Assembly: GCA_933228895.1 (NCBI GenBank)
Contig: OW121848.1
Span: forward strand, 156,256,688 to 156,320,687
Length of the DNA: 64,000 nucleotides
Direction of reading: 5' to 3'
Source of the DNA: Platycnemis pennipes
Lineage: Eukaryota; Arthropoda; Insecta; Odonata; Platycnemididae
Part shown: positions 45,276-57,745 of the stretch, piece after piece
Layout: every line of letters starts with the position of its first letter
Position numbering within the stretch: the stretch's first letter is position 1
Translations under genes and position numbers: made by a program
The notes under the pieces: generated by a model
The model's database searches: none
Seen by the model: only the letters and a program-made list of their open reading frames with translations
What the model was told of the DNA's origin: nothing

Positions 45276-46000
45276 TGCCCTTCCACGAAGTCGCCCCTGA
45301 TAACTTGAATCTGCAGAGGAGTAAACCAAAATTGGTTTACTCTTTGGAAGAGAGCTTCTCAAAGTCCGTGGTCTCGACGTACTACACTGACATATCCTTA
45401 CCGAATTCCGCGTCAATTACATGAAAAACGTTTACCTTGTCATAGTTCATTACATTCATTCTGTCAGATCTGAGGTTAATATGCCAAATTTAATTTTTTC
45501 CGTATATTTTCAATTTACTTGAATTTGTTTGACGTTAGATTCAAAACTGGACAGAACTAGAAGGTATATTAACACTTTCTGCTAACTTATTAACGCTTAT
45601 AAACGTTAATGTATTCAACAGTCCATAATTGGTAGCAATTTATGTTATTATTTATAAATTTGAAAACTAGAACGATTTTTAATTTAATCGAGTTGTAGCT
45701 TTTTACTTCAACTGCAACAAATACATTAGCAGAATAGATAATATTTGACAATTCAATTGCATTTCTAGCAATCTATGTATTCGAATATTCGCGCTATGAT
45801 TAATATTCGAAATATCTATTATTCATCCCATCCAAAATGTAAGAATACTTTGAAAGACATGATCGATTTTTATTCGCTACTCCAATGCACAGTGGTGGCG
45901 GGAGAAGGTTGACGCGTCCGAGATGTACCCCAACCGAAGCCATTGAATAGCGGAAACAGGCGGTCTCGAGGAACAGCCCGACGAATTCTATCTCACGGCC
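45276..46000. other. AT-rich spacer
   Basis: Nothing supported; frames are short. Confidence 0.4.
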
Positions 46001-46360
46001 AGCGGGATTGACCGCTCGCACAGGAGTGGGAGGGGAGGGGGAGAGCACGGCACCTCCCTCCCAACCGGTCTATTATTATACCATCCCGTCCGAATCCAAA
46101 ATATGCAAATGTTTTTGTTTCGAAATCTACACATCAGCGCCGAGGAAGTGGTAGGTACAGCCGCATGAGAGCTCATCGCAGCAAGGAGAGTTGGAGGGCG
46201 GTGTTCCAACATCTCGCACGCTGCCAGCCCTCTCTTCTTTAAAACCGCGACTTGGCGTGAACTATTCGGACCAATGGCCCGAATCCCCCCCCCCCTCCCC
46301 CGGCTGCTCCCCATCTTCACGCAGCGAACTTATTCGAGCGATCCTTCACGAATGTGGGGC
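46001..46360. other. GC-moderate patch
   Basis: G- then C-rich segments (GGGAGGGGAGGGGGAGAGCA, CCCCCCCCCCTCCCCC near 46286) with overlapping frames of 60-110 codons; no domain. Confidence 0.25.
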
Positions 46361-46419
46361 ACGAATTCCTCATGCCTCAATCTACGGCCATCTCGAAATG
46401 GAAGGAAGCTCTCTCTAAG

Positions 46420-48630
46420 TCACGAACAAATTATAACTAAATCCGTTATTCTTTGACTAGGTTTTGAAAAGACTACTCGACTCCTCAGTAAAATGCATCT
46501 ACAGATCATACGCAGCCTCCTCAGATGTGCATGGGATCTCGAACACCTTCATATCAGCCCAACTCACTCTTGTCCATTCGGAGAGGGATAGATCCTTCTA
46601 CATGACCAACGGGTGAGCAATGCGTTATAAACGACGAATGACATTCTCACTAGTTCATGGAAGTAGGGAAGCGTAAAAAATGAACTTGGGAATTCTTTCC
46701 TTTGTGGGTTCAAGGAAATGCCAGTGTCGATTATACAAAAAGGTACTTGGCAGCATTGAGTATTTAGATGATAACGCTCATCCGATAAAGAGACGCAACT
46801 ACGTGCACATATGCCAATTTCCAACAGATTACTTAAGCAGAGAATTCGTTCTTTTTAAGACCGCGAAGCATGGTTTTAGGGAAAGCCGGTTACGGATGAT
46901 ACATAAAGCAACCAATAGTCACAGTTAATAGTATCAAAAGAAAGATTAAGAACAATTTGGAGGGCCTTCTGCTTCTATCGCATGAAACACATTTGCTCTC
47001 GTACCCGGGGCAACCAATGGACATTAAACTAAGAACAGCAAATTTAAATTTCAAAAACAACACGGATTAGTAAATTAAAATATCGCTCGCTCGACATATA
47101 AAGAAGACTAAATGGAGTAATATAGAGTTATCTGAAGAGCCAAAATAAACTGAGGAAGAAACGGTAAAAGAAAAAGAAGAATGATTACAGGTGAAAGAAC
47201 AGGAGTTTCTATTATAAAAATTCGAGGTCCTCAAGGAAAATAAAATGTACCTAGGTATCTGGATATATCCAAACCGTAATCAACTTCTGTGATAATATTC
47301 GGAAAGTGGAGTTGCTACCACTCATTGACAAAAAGAAGAATGAAAGCACGCGAAATACTAATCAACAGCGACAGCAATGTTGAACCTCTCCTGAAATGAA
47401 AACTTACGAAACTTTTCTTTTGATGTTACTGCGAAACCTACCATGCGGACATCGAATCCCAGCCGTGAAACCTGCAAAAATAGGAAACATACTAATTACA
47501 AGTATAAACCCTACGCTCAAGTGAGCCCTACAGATAATATAATACCTCAAATGTTTTATTACGAGGTCTATTGACGCCAAAAAGCAACAACAATGCATTA
47601 GCCACATGCGTTACATCGAATACGATATAGTTTTGCGTGCATTTTAAATATGACTACGAAAGAAGTGTTTAATTAATCCTCAAAAAATTTGCAAAAACAA
47701 TCGGTAAACGGTCTATCTTGCACATGTAGCAAAAAGACATCAAGGAAAAATCTATAGCTCAGTGGTCGCTGATTTTGAGACAAAATATACTTAAGGTGAC
47801 TAAACAATATAATAGAAGTAATCCTTCTTAATTGAATGAAACCTTCCGTCACAAGCAAACTTTATCGCTAAAACGTTGAAAAAAGCGTGTTTGAAATGTC
47901 AATTAATTGTTATTGAAGCTCAGGATTGGGACAAAAAAGACACAACACACTCCGATGTGCGGAAGATGAGTGAAAAGTAAATATGAAAGGGTTACAAATA
48001 TTAATTGTCAAAATATAATGAAACCGGAACTTAATTAATTTCACAATGTCCAAGAAACAAAAATGGAAACCATGCTTAGTAGATGCCAACAATCTATCTA
48101 GTGGGACTAACTACCAAAGGAGAAAAGAGTGCTTCAATGACAGAAAGAGATAAGCACGGTTGAGCGGCACTTTGGCTTAAAACATTGCCGTGCCTGACAA
48201 CATGATGACCGTAGATATAACAACAACCGCTGTGGAAGTTGCACTAAGATAACGTGCAACAAAATCTACACCAGAGACATTATCTTAAGACAGACAAGAA
48301 AGTGACCACCACTTTAATAATTTGCCACGAAATTCCATCATATACAAGTGATAAATAAATTCTTCACAGATTACATATATAATGCAACAACCAATGTATT
48401 TTCAAAAATAATTCAAATATATAGACGCAGATGGAAGGCATAAATTACACTCCAATTCATAATAAACTTTACACTATAACGATAGTATGCCGAAACAACA
48501 AAACTGTATTTCCATAATTCTTTTGTCATAAGGGGTAGGATCAATAGATGTCAACATAGGATAATTAGTAGGCAGTCAATTTTTTTTAGGTTCTGGTAGC
48601 AGTACAATATGTTTTCAAGAGCTAAAAGTG
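46420..48630. other. AT-rich DNA, no gene
   Basis: No coding signature or repeat family recognised over this long stretch. Confidence 0.4.
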
Positions 48631-48639
48631 CAAAGTTAT

Positions 48640-48800
48640 CAACGCACTGTCTAACACATTACTATCATCTTAATCCTAAGGCAAATGCCAAATTCCAAGC
48701 CCGAGGAGGGATTCGAACTGCAATCCTCGGGCTGCCTACATTGTTACCCTGATCGGTTTCATGACCTCGGATAAGCTTTTCACTTTGCGACACTTCTACG
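48640..48800 (-). repeat. tRNA-derived SINE (minus strand)
   Basis: Minus-strand box B AGTTCGAATCC (48719-48709) lies inside CAGTTCGAATCCCTCCTCGG. Upstream, CGATCAGGGTAACAATGTAGG is a weak box A region. Downstream CTTGGAATTTGGCATTTGCC and TTAGGATTAAGATGATAG form the body, resembling the SINE at 32150-32300. Confidence 0.55.
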
Positions 48801-48977
48801 AGGAAACATCCAACAAGCTGTCACCCCACAGCTAAAATTTCGTAGTGAAATACAAAAATGAAATTGGCGCGTTCATCATCAGTCGACGTAGAGCAGCACA
48901 AGTTTCTCATCCTCCATTAGCATGGGACGATATTCACGCAGTGGATGGTAGAGGCCAAGACTTTGTGGAATTCCATA

Positions 48978-49104
48978 ATATAGGATGAGAAGTAAAAACT
49001 TCGCTGTTTCACATGTACCTGATGATGCTTCAGTGAAGTGAAACATGTCGGAATAAATCTCTTTACCCTGTGGAACGCTAAAGTTTTTACTTCTCATCCT
49101 ATAT
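48978..49104. repeat. Perfect 24-bp inverted repeat enclosing a hammerhead-like motif
   Basis: ATATAGGATGAGAAGTAAAA and the next four bases (48978-49001) are exactly inverted at 49081-49104, leaving a 79-nt interior that holds the hammerhead-like core. The right arm corresponds to the AAAGTTTTTA-type tail seen in sister copies, so the left arm looks like an inverted duplicate of the repeat's own tail. Confidence 0.9.
49010..49060 (+). ncRNA. Hammerhead-ribozyme-like motif
   Basis: CTGATGA (49019-49025), stem II CTTCA-G-TGAAG (49028-49038, perfect 5 bp), GAAAC (49040-49044), then the palindrome ACATGT (49043-49048) and C as the candidate cleavage-site nucleotide. This matches the minimal Penelope-type hammerhead, in which a self-complementary helix III favours dimers. 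Helix I is weak: upstream GTAC against downstream GGAATA pairs at only some positions. Best stem II of the motifs in this window. Confidence 0.55.
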
Positions 49105-49139
49105 GGACGATATTCACGTTAGTTAAGATTACCGTACCC

Positions 49140-49345
49140 TAGCTACCGTTGGTGGATGGCTCACACGGTACTCAGACGGCCCCGGTGGAGGCGGGGTTAA
49201 CTCCTCGCCTGTCAATCCGAATGTCGCGGGTTCGAATCCCGCCCCAGAGGGTTTTTCACCCGGGGGCCGGCCGAGGCATCGATGTGTGTCTCCTGCTTTT
49301 ACTTATCCTAGGGTAAAGGCCAATACACAGTTCCAAAGAGTTTCG
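49140..49345 (+). repeat. tRNA-derived SINE (plus strand)
   Basis: Box A-like TGGTGGATGGCTCACACGG (49150-49168) and a strong box B GGTTCGAATCC (49229-49239) in the T arm GCGGG-TTCGAAT-CCCGC. The spacing of about 60 bp between boxes exceeds that of a normal tRNA, so the head has an insertion. The body continues GGGTTTTTCACCCGGGGGCC to about 49345, including CCTAGGGTAAAGGCCAATAC. Confidence 0.6.
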
Positions 49346-49735
49346 TAAATACCTAAAATAAATGGCGGATAAACGCATTTGTCTCCTGTAATATTATTCA
49401 TAAAGATTAGGCGTAATCTCTGTCATGATTAACTTATTCTTCAAATCCAATTCATGCACTAACGGTTTGCCCGTGGCTGGAAATGAGCGTCAGAACACAC
49501 TGGCGAAAGTACTCGAAACTATTCACGCCAAGTGTCCAAAGCGAAGCTCCTAGACATCACATGAAACTTATTCCGAGGGAACTATTTTTTATTGCGTTGA
49601 AACCTGCAGTATTGCAACATAATTTGTTAAAATAATTTACTGCTAGACATTAACATCCCTACAAGTTCGGAGTCGAGACTTCCCGAGGCTAGCCGAACCC
49701 GCGAAACTATCAATTAGCTAACATTTGCATTTTCG
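49346..49735. other. AT-rich spacer
   Basis: Nothing supported. Confidence 0.4.
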
Positions 49736-49739
49736 CACA

Positions 49740-50150
49740 CCTGGCGGAATCGTGGAGCGCTCGCGAGGTGCCTCGGCGAAGGGCGGATAATCTGCGCGAG
49801 AGATGAAGTCGCAGTGAGGTGAACGGATGTTTCACTGCAGGTGAGCTCCACAGAGCGTTGGGCAGAGGTAGGGCGCCGGCCATTTCGCCAGCCGTGAAGG
49901 GGGGCAGCCCAAATAAAAAAAAAACAACGGCAGGATTATTTCCTTTTCCAGGCATGGACGCGATGCGCGGCCGGGAGGGCTCTAGTGTGAAGGCCGGCTG
50001 CGTGCGTGACTCGATCCGGGACCATCGCTCTCTCCTCCCAAGACGGCGGTGGAGGGAAAGCAGCGGCGGCAATGGAGGGTGAACCCCCCTCCCGCTCTCG
50101 CCGCGATGCTCTGAGAAAACGACCGCCAGCCGTCATCTCGTGGAAATGCT
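49740..50150. promoter_or_regulatory. CpG-rich patch
   Basis: GC-rich with many CG dinucleotides between AT-rich flanks. A 120-codon minus-strand frame and overlapping plus-strand frames have no domain. Regulatory role inferred from composition only. Confidence 0.3.
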
Positions 50151-51880
50151 CATTTCACCCCGACGAGAAAAAGCCGTATCATACCTCTCTGTGCGCAACT
50201 GTCAGAAGAAGCGACAATGAGGGAGGATTCGATCATTATTGCCCGGTATGTCACACACACGCTGCGTAAGCCCCGTGGACGGGCCATGGTGTATCAATGA
50301 CTCTTCATATTTCTCCATTCGCCGTTTTGAGCACAAGTTAACTGATGGCATTCTGCAAAGTTACAACACCTCGGGCCAAGTAACGCCCGTCTCAATCATT
50401 GCTGTGGCTCCAAAGTACGAACTACGAACTGACCCAAAATGCCGACAAAATTAGGGCTAATCGATTGGAAACGCCTTATTACACAGATGTAACGTTTCAA
50501 AGAAGACCTGAGATCCGATCTTGACAGTAATACTGGTGACCTAACGTAATTAATAACCTTGGTTTCTTGGTACTCCTAAAATGTTCTCCCGAAATGGTCA
50601 TTCTCAGCATGAGGGCTGCGTTTAATGAAGGGGACCCATTTCTGCGGCCCCTGGGTCCCCAAATATTAGTCTGAACCCACAAATTACAATGAATAGAGAG
50701 AAGAATGAGTGGGACTCAATGAAGAATCCTTTAAAAAGCTCCTTTCCTTGGTTTCCCTAGCAACAGTAGCTTTACCTCCAGGACTGATCATCACGCCGAG
50801 AAATCAACCGAAATAGCGACACCGATTTAATTGCGTTAAACAACAAGCAATACTTTCTGCTTCATCAATTATGGATTCTAGAGGTCGGTATTTCATGGAT
50901 CCACAAGAGGGCCTGCCCGCCCAACGACAGCTCAAGATCAAACGCGGGAGTCACTTGCATCGCGACACCGCATTGCACACGTTTCAAAGAAGACGTCACC
51001 CGGCCCACTCTCCTTCCATCTTCGCCCACCGAATCATGATATTGAAAGGGCTCGGGGTACGGATTTCGGGATTACATTGATATTGGGAACGCTGAGTACG
51101 CGTACGTCCATCTATGCTGCACTGTTACGAACTGTTTCGTTTGTACGAGAAACCGTTGGTAAGTTATAATTATTTCACGTTCAGAATCAGAAGTTTTAAT
51201 AACCGGAGATTCACCCATTCTCACATTGCTAACACTTTTTTCTTTATCCACTTTCCCAAAAATTATTACGAAATTTACGAACTTTATAATTTTTACAATT
51301 TAGGTTTCAGATTCGTCAGCGATCTCGATAACTAATACACGCAAAATTTAGCTTTGATTAAACAACTTTAGCTCACGATAGCCACGTTTTAGCGATCCTG
51401 TTACACTGTGCGCCGGGTGGAATATTTAATAGTACCTAGACTATTTACTAATCACAAAGATCACGCCAACCAACTACTACCCACAATCTTAAATGTTGAA
51501 AATGGCTTCAGTGTGTCGCCACCCCTAACGAGATACCAACCCGCACTAGCCTACGAGACCAATATGAAAAACATTTTGATACCAAATATCTTTCCAGCCA
51601 TCAGAGAGTAGGATTATCAATTAATGTGGCTCAATATTTAAAGAGAAACAAATAGATAAAGCTAAATTTGAACTTAAGAAGAAAAAAGGCTAAGAACTAG
51701 AATTGAAACATATTTTTTATATTAATAGCAGGGGCTAATAACAAAAAAAAATACATAGCGCAAATATTACGTCATGCATTGTGTGCGAATAGTTTATCAA
51801 TCACTCACGAAGCAAGGCACACGAGGTTTTTATCGGATTTCCGACGTAATCGACGACACAAGTCATCATTTCCGGTAAGA
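50151..51880. other. No gene recognised
   Basis: Several 60-87 codon frames without motifs; the rest is AT-rich. Confidence 0.4.
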
Positions 51881-51899
51881 AACAGCTCGGTTCCAAACT

Positions 51900-52330
51900 C
51901 TCTCCCTCTTTCCGCAGCACTTTAAGAAGAGGACAGGAAGTGAGAAAGGAGACTGAAGAAGCAACGGGAATAGAGGATGCCACGCCGTGGGTGAAGCGAC
52001 GACCACGAAGAAGATGGCGAACCGTCGAGAAACGAAAGGAAACGGGTAGCGGCGGTGGGAAACGAAGAATTCTACCGGTTCCGAAGCACTGGCATTCGAA
52101 AGCTCGGCGGCGGAGGAGGCAGGCTGTCGTGAGAAGTCGAGTGAGGAAGGGTGGAGGGGGAGGAGGGATGAGGAGTGTGATGGGCTGGGGAGCTTAAAAA
52201 CGGACGAGGAGGGGTGGGCGAGGTGCAGAGGGGCGGCGACTGCCATGGGGTGAGGCATGGGAGGAGAACGGGGAGGCCCACGCCCGCCCTCCGAGTAGGA
52301 AAGCAGAAGCGAATAATAATAATACGAACG
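51900..52330. promoter_or_regulatory. GC/GA-rich patch
   Basis: Purine-rich plus strand (GAGGAAGGGTGGAGGGGGAG) with CpG content; frames of 85-169 codons overlap on opposite strands and are low-complexity. Confidence 0.25.
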
Positions 52331-52996
52331 ACACATGTGAGCGTTGCTACGCGAATGCACTTTTTCACCCGGCAAGAAAATTTAAACCACGAGCAATGAG
52401 TCAACACTAGGGAGGAGATCGGCCACGCCGCTACAAATGCCACCCACGACTCGCACAACGCCGACGCAACGTGTCGTTCTTTAACCAAACGACGTCACTT
52501 CATTCTCTCTCCCCTCGGCGATCGCTGTGACCAATTGTTTGGTGGAATGGTCTTCTAGAGCAGACGACAGTCCGGGCAAAGGAAACTTGCCCACCGATGA
52601 TTGTCATCAAAGGCGCAGGGCCACGGGGCAGTGACTGAGGGAAACGATGGTGAAAGATATAAATTCTCGTCTGTATGACGAGAAAAAGACTGTAGACGAT
52701 CTAAGGTCCAAGGCACCCGGAGAACAATTAGTCTAGTAAATCTCATTATAACAGCCAACCTACATAGTTCGCAACGATGCGACTAGGTAATCGGTCATTT
52801 CTTTGCATAGCTTCTATGACCGATTGAGATGACTGGGTGTTGGTAGGTGTAGCGGTGGAAAACTAGTGAACGACAACCAGAACAACCACATAAGTAGCCA
52901 TTGCTTCAGAGCACAACATACCGCCGGTTCGAACAATGCGTGGTGATTTACGATGCAACCCAACATGTAATTTTACGGTTTACCACTGAATAACCG
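52331..52996. other. No gene recognised
   Basis: Mixed composition falling to AT-rich, with no supported features up to the inverted-repeat element. Confidence 0.35.
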
Positions 52997-52999
52997 TCA

Positions 53000-53627
53000 A
53001 GGCCGTTTTACACGATACTCATTTCGGTCCTGAAAATAGAACCAAATAAAGCATACTCAAAATCGGTTCCTGTATGGGATAAAAGTCATCGAATTCGCTT
53101 TTCAGTACTGAAAACAGAAATAAGTATGATATTTATATTTCATCCAAGTATCGCATCCAACTACCAATCACAGGTGGGTATACCGTTTCAAGGAAATACC
53201 GGAGGCGGAGCTGGAATCGATAAAGCGGAGTGATATCGTGAAATTCGCTGCATATAAATATTGCAGCCGTTTGTTCGTCTCATCTTAGGAAGGATTCTTC
53301 CATCAATACTCCGGAATGATTACAGAAGGAGCGAATATTTTGATTTTTATGGATATTGCCTGTGATTCTATTTTGATTTCTTATTAAAAAACATTCAGTT
53401 TTTGTCAGAAATCGCCAGAATGGATGGTTAAACTTACCGGTCTGTGAGACATCTACGGATATATCCCTAATGGTGGGGTTTCATGTTTAACGAAGTTTGG
53501 TACGGGGTTTCTTCCTTTCTGCATACAAGCTACCACATTGACGCAAGAATAATGTGTTCAGCACTTGAATATAAAAACAACACATATCCATCTTCAGTAC
53601 TGAAATTAGTGCCGTGTAAAGCGACCT
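53000..53627. mobile_element. 628-bp non-autonomous Harbinger-like element
   Basis: The left end AGGCCGTTTTACACGATACT (from 53000) continues into CATTTCGGTCCTGAAAAT. The right end, inverted, is AGGTCGCTTTACACGGCACT, then AATTTCAGTACTGAAGAT. The two agree at about 30 of 38 positions. A further internal TTTTCAGTACTGAAAACAGA near 53100 is itself a short palindrome. No transposase was recognised. Flanks (TCA left, ACT right) do not form a clean target duplication. The AGGCCGYTTTACACG ends match the TTA-flanked remnant at 4027-4086, linking it to the Harbinger-like group. Confidence 0.7.
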
Positions 53628-54960
53628 ACTGAGAAAAACTTAATTATGCCTGGGGAATGTCCCTGACCTTGACGCGGTTTATTGTCGCTTATAAAAACAG
53701 GAATTCGTCACGGACTGCAGAATTTTAAGAATTATTAGCAACGCTGCACACTGGGCCTAATGAAAGATCGCACGGAAAAATGGAAATCCGATTAAAAGAT
53801 AAGGGATTTTGGAAACTTCACACTTAATCCTGATTAGCGGAGGCACTCTCTCCTGCGGTTGAGGCCACCACCATATAGTACCGTTAGAGCGATCCAAAGA
53901 TACCCTTCCCAAGATGCAGCACTCAAGTAGGGACTGATTAACCAACAAACAATATCTCACAGACTGGATTAGAACTCGGTCCCTTGGTATGGGAGGTCAG
54001 TAACATTTAATATTCAATTATTAGTGATTCAGTAGCATATTTCACTGCAGATGTTCAGGCGGAAAGAGTGACAATGGAAAACCCGAATAGATTCGAAGTA
54101 GTCATCACTGTTATTCCATACTGATTGGTTTCTACAATGACGATAAATATGTGAGTACACTTGCGATGCATGATCTTCAGTGCCAACATTGTTAAATAAT
54201 GCAGGAAGATGATTAGTAATATGGTGAAAATTTTAAAAATGTCATGTGTTCTTGAAATATTCGACGTGCTGGCATCCTTATAATTCATTCGCAGGCATGA
54301 TGCCATTTGATAAAGATGAAGAATGGCGAATGCATCCATACATACTTGTATACACCTAACAATAATATTTTTTCATTTCACATTCCCTTTTCCACGCACC
54401 GGACGTAGTTGTGAGCGGCCCGCACAGGGGTCACCGTTCCACAGGTGCACGTTTGCACGGTATTGCTCTTGATTCGATTTCTCGCCCCTCTACCAACTAT
54501 CCCGTTCACTTTTCACTTGACATCTCATTGGGAGTCCAGCAAGGTAATTAGATGGGAATTAAAAGGGAAGAAAATGCCCTTGTTCCGTGTACACCTCAAT
54601 AATTCGGTAAATGGCGCCTGGACTGAGGCTCAAGATTGCAAACCACAATGGCTAGACAGAGAGTGCAAAGTGAAACCTGTGTTGCCTGACAAGGGGCGAA
54701 GGGGAGGGCACTTTGTCTTCCATCCGCCAACTGTTTGCGGGCGGACACGAAGAGCATAAGCCCGAATTGCTATAGTCGAAATAGGTAGACGCCAGTTCAC
54801 AGCACAATATATCGACTAGTATGTACACGTTTGCCGATCAAATTGTTTTCTACGCACTAACAACCACAAAGGATGGCTGTCACACAAACGGTCAGCAGAT
54901 AACTTATTCTAATGTGGCACATTCGCACCTCGAACCAAGGTAGTAGGGTTTTCATAAAAA
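53628..54960. other. No gene recognised
   Basis: A weak box B-like TTCTAATCC occurs on the minus strand near 53963-53973 without box A. Frames of 67-104 codons have no known domain. Confidence 0.35.
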
Positions 54961-55035
54961 GTCATTTACAACGAGAATCCAATGTGTTTTCATTTTCTCA
55001 GAGCAATTGACAAGCATCATCAAAGAGAAAGATAT
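54960..55035 (-). repeat. Degenerate hammerhead-like repeat
   Basis: The minus strand reads CTTTGATGATGCTTGTCAAT, TGCTCTGAGAAAATGAAAAC, ACATTGGATTCTCG. The layout (TTGATGA, hairpin region, GAAAAC) recalls the other motifs, but the core C is replaced and no pairing scheme holds. Recorded as a possible worn relative only. Confidence 0.25.
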
Positions 55036-56590
55036 TCACTATTTAGCATTTGTATAGAGGGTTTAACCTTCATACAAAAGCGATTCACCATATCTACCTT
55101 ATTTATTTGAGAGAAGAAACCCAATGCAAGACAATATTCATCTCTTCCTCGACCATTCTTCCGCACAATGAATTACGGATTCTTGGAGTAGCTAAGGCGA
55201 TTGGTTGGCATTCCTAAGATGACTACGTAAGCCAGCAGAAGACAATTGCTCAAGAAGTGTGCATTTATGAAACTTTTTGTCACGAACATCATAATAGTAA
55301 GTCACGTTTACGGATAAACTAAAAATGGATTTTTTTTATATTTCGCGGCAAATTGAATTTTTATTTTATCTGTTAACATGTTTAAATTCCAACACATCTC
55401 CTTGACACCTCCTTATTCACTAAGTCACATGTAATATGTTATCAAATCACAGGTGGGTCACAATCAAGTTTTATTTCTAATATAATGACAAAACCGAAGT
55501 GTAAGTTATATTTCCAATGTCTTGTGAAGTTGCACACCAATTTCATTCTCATTACAATTATGACGATATTTATGCTGCAAAAATGATTCACTCCAAGAAA
55601 TTAAATTGTAAAATGACCCTTAAATAGTTAACATTCGTCCACTTCTTTCAATAAATAAGTACGCACGTTATTAGCGTACCTTAAACTATTTTTGAGCACT
55701 TAAATGAACAAATTATACACTATTCAATGCATTCTAATGTAAAAATATATCCCAACGTGTTGCCAACCCCATCTTCACAAAAGTTGTAAGGCCTTGACCT
55801 CAATAATACAGACACATCTCATTAATAAATTCACGCCTCTTAACATGGGAATAACAAAAATAATACGTTTTGTGTAAAATGTGCTTTTTTATAATCAGAT
55901 CAATTCACGGCTATTCCGACACGACAGTAATGTTATCAAAGCATCAAATAACAATGCACAAATGCCTCACCTTTCGAAATGACTCATACTACTAGGTATT
56001 ACATATTACACCATTCATAATCGTTGTAAAATGTATCCACCCTTGAAAAATACGAAATATTCCGCACTACAGGGCGAAAAATGTAAAATAATAGCACTTC
56101 GAAAACGGATTCAGTTATTTTTCGCTGCATAATACCATTGATACATGAGGTCTTCTATTGCGAACATCGCCTTTCCTGATCGCGTTAGACTTATGAGAGG
56201 GTGGCTTTATCTCATTGTCACGCATTCCCCTGTCTTCACTGGCCGTAAATAGCATTGTTCTGCACATTTTGGCCACTCCTCATACTAAGGACGAAAAGGA
56301 TTTGAGGTTTAGGGCACCTTGATCTTAGGGAAAAGCTTAGGTCCTTACCTAAATTATACTTAAATTATATTCAACACTGGCGAAGATAAATAGGAAGTTG
56401 AAAAATGATCGCGGAAACAACATTTTGAGAGGGGCAGACAAAGATGATTACTGCAGACGATTTCCTCTACATTGGATTCTACATCTAAACGCAGCAGGAT
56501 CACTAGCGTTGAACTTCTACGGACACCTCCACTGTTTACACGGGTAGTTCGACTGATGCTATTTAATTTAAATCCAGCGTTGGCAGGCAA
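55036..56590. other. AT-rich DNA, no gene
   Basis: Very AT-rich; nothing supported. Confidence 0.45.
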
Positions 56591-56609
56591 CCTTCATTTT
56601 TCCTGCAGG

Positions 56610-57060
56610 CTCGGGGATCGCCCCACCGGGAGGGTGGAGGGGGGGGGGGGCGAACATACATCCGCTGGGTGGGGGCGCCATTTTGTAAGGCGAGTAAAGA
56701 GGGATGATAATCGGAGAGGCCGAAAGGAGGCGCACAGCCCCTGGCATCCGCGCGGAGCAGTCGCCCTCGCCAGGGCCGGAGAGAAAGGACGACTGCGAGC
56801 CATTGCGTTCCTTCCCCTTTTTCGAGTTCCCCTTCCGTTTTTACGAGCGTCGCCGTCGCTTCAGGCGCCGGGAGTGTGGGGGCCGAAGGAAACGGGGAAA
56901 TACTTGCGCCGCCGCTCATCACGTACCGACCCGCTTGGGCCGCCCGGATGGAAAGGTGCCCGGATACAGGGCGACGACAAAACGGAGGGTGGCGGGACAG
57001 TGAGCACGAGCGCAATGCGGGACCGGAAAAGGGTGATCGAGGCGAATCTACGAAAATCTG
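56610..57060. promoter_or_regulatory. CpG-rich patch with G12 tract
   Basis: Contains G12 at 56639-56650 and a CG-dense segment (GAGCGTCGCCGTCGC). A 206-codon plus-strand frame (56472-57092) and 150-codon minus-strand frame overlap it; both are basic, low-complexity and lack domains. Confidence 0.3.
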
Positions 57061-57389
57061 CTATGCTGAACACCATGTGCAAGCATTACTAAGGGTCAAC
57101 CTACTTATCTAACACTACGATTCCCTAATGATTAATACCCGACAATGGCGAAGGTTACTACTCCGGTGGACGCTGATAAATTTTCTAGGAGTCTAAGTGG
57201 GAGTTCATTCTCACTCCATTCCAAGCGAACGCATATTAAACGGTGTGCCTGAACTTCCGGGCATGAGAGTACTACTTTTAAATGATACCAATTAAATAGT
57301 CAACGCGATTAAAGAAGTCTGCACGGTTGAAGCGCATGATCGAAACCTCTTCTATTCGTCGACCCCACAAACACCCTGCGAACTTACAA

Positions 57390-57745
57390 ATCAGATGCAC
57401 GGGGAGGGAGATGGTTTGCGTGCGGAGCAAATGGAGCGGGGCGGGCGCGGTGTGGCAGCGCATCTCGAGAGCCACGCCGCTACCTGGCTGCAGAGGGAGA
57501 GGAATGAGGGGGGGGAAGTGTCCGGGTGGTATTTTTTCAGAAAAGGGCGGGGGAGGGGTGGCGTGGAGAGGGGAACCCGGGAGGCGGGGGGAGGATCGAC
57601 GAGGGGGTAGGAAGTAAAACGGGCATTGTGGGAAGGGAAGGATGTATGGCGGTGGAGGAAGACGGAAAAATGAGAGGGGGAGGGAGGGTAGGCTTAGGGG
57701 GGGAAAATGGAGGGGAGAGCGAGGAGAAGAGGCGGATGGAAACTT
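57390..57745. repeat. G/GA-rich low-complexity tract
   Basis: The plus strand is dominated by GGGGGAGG-type runs, giving Gly/Arg/Glu-rich frames in every phase. Candidate for G-quadruplex formation; no coding support. Confidence 0.55.

Noticed and set aside
53950..53985. Box B-like sequence on the minus strand
   Set aside because: Three mismatches to consensus and no box A.
56472..57092. 206-codon plus-strand frame as a gene
   Set aside because: Overlapped by 150- and 99-codon frames in other phases, crosses a G12 homopolymer and has no domain.
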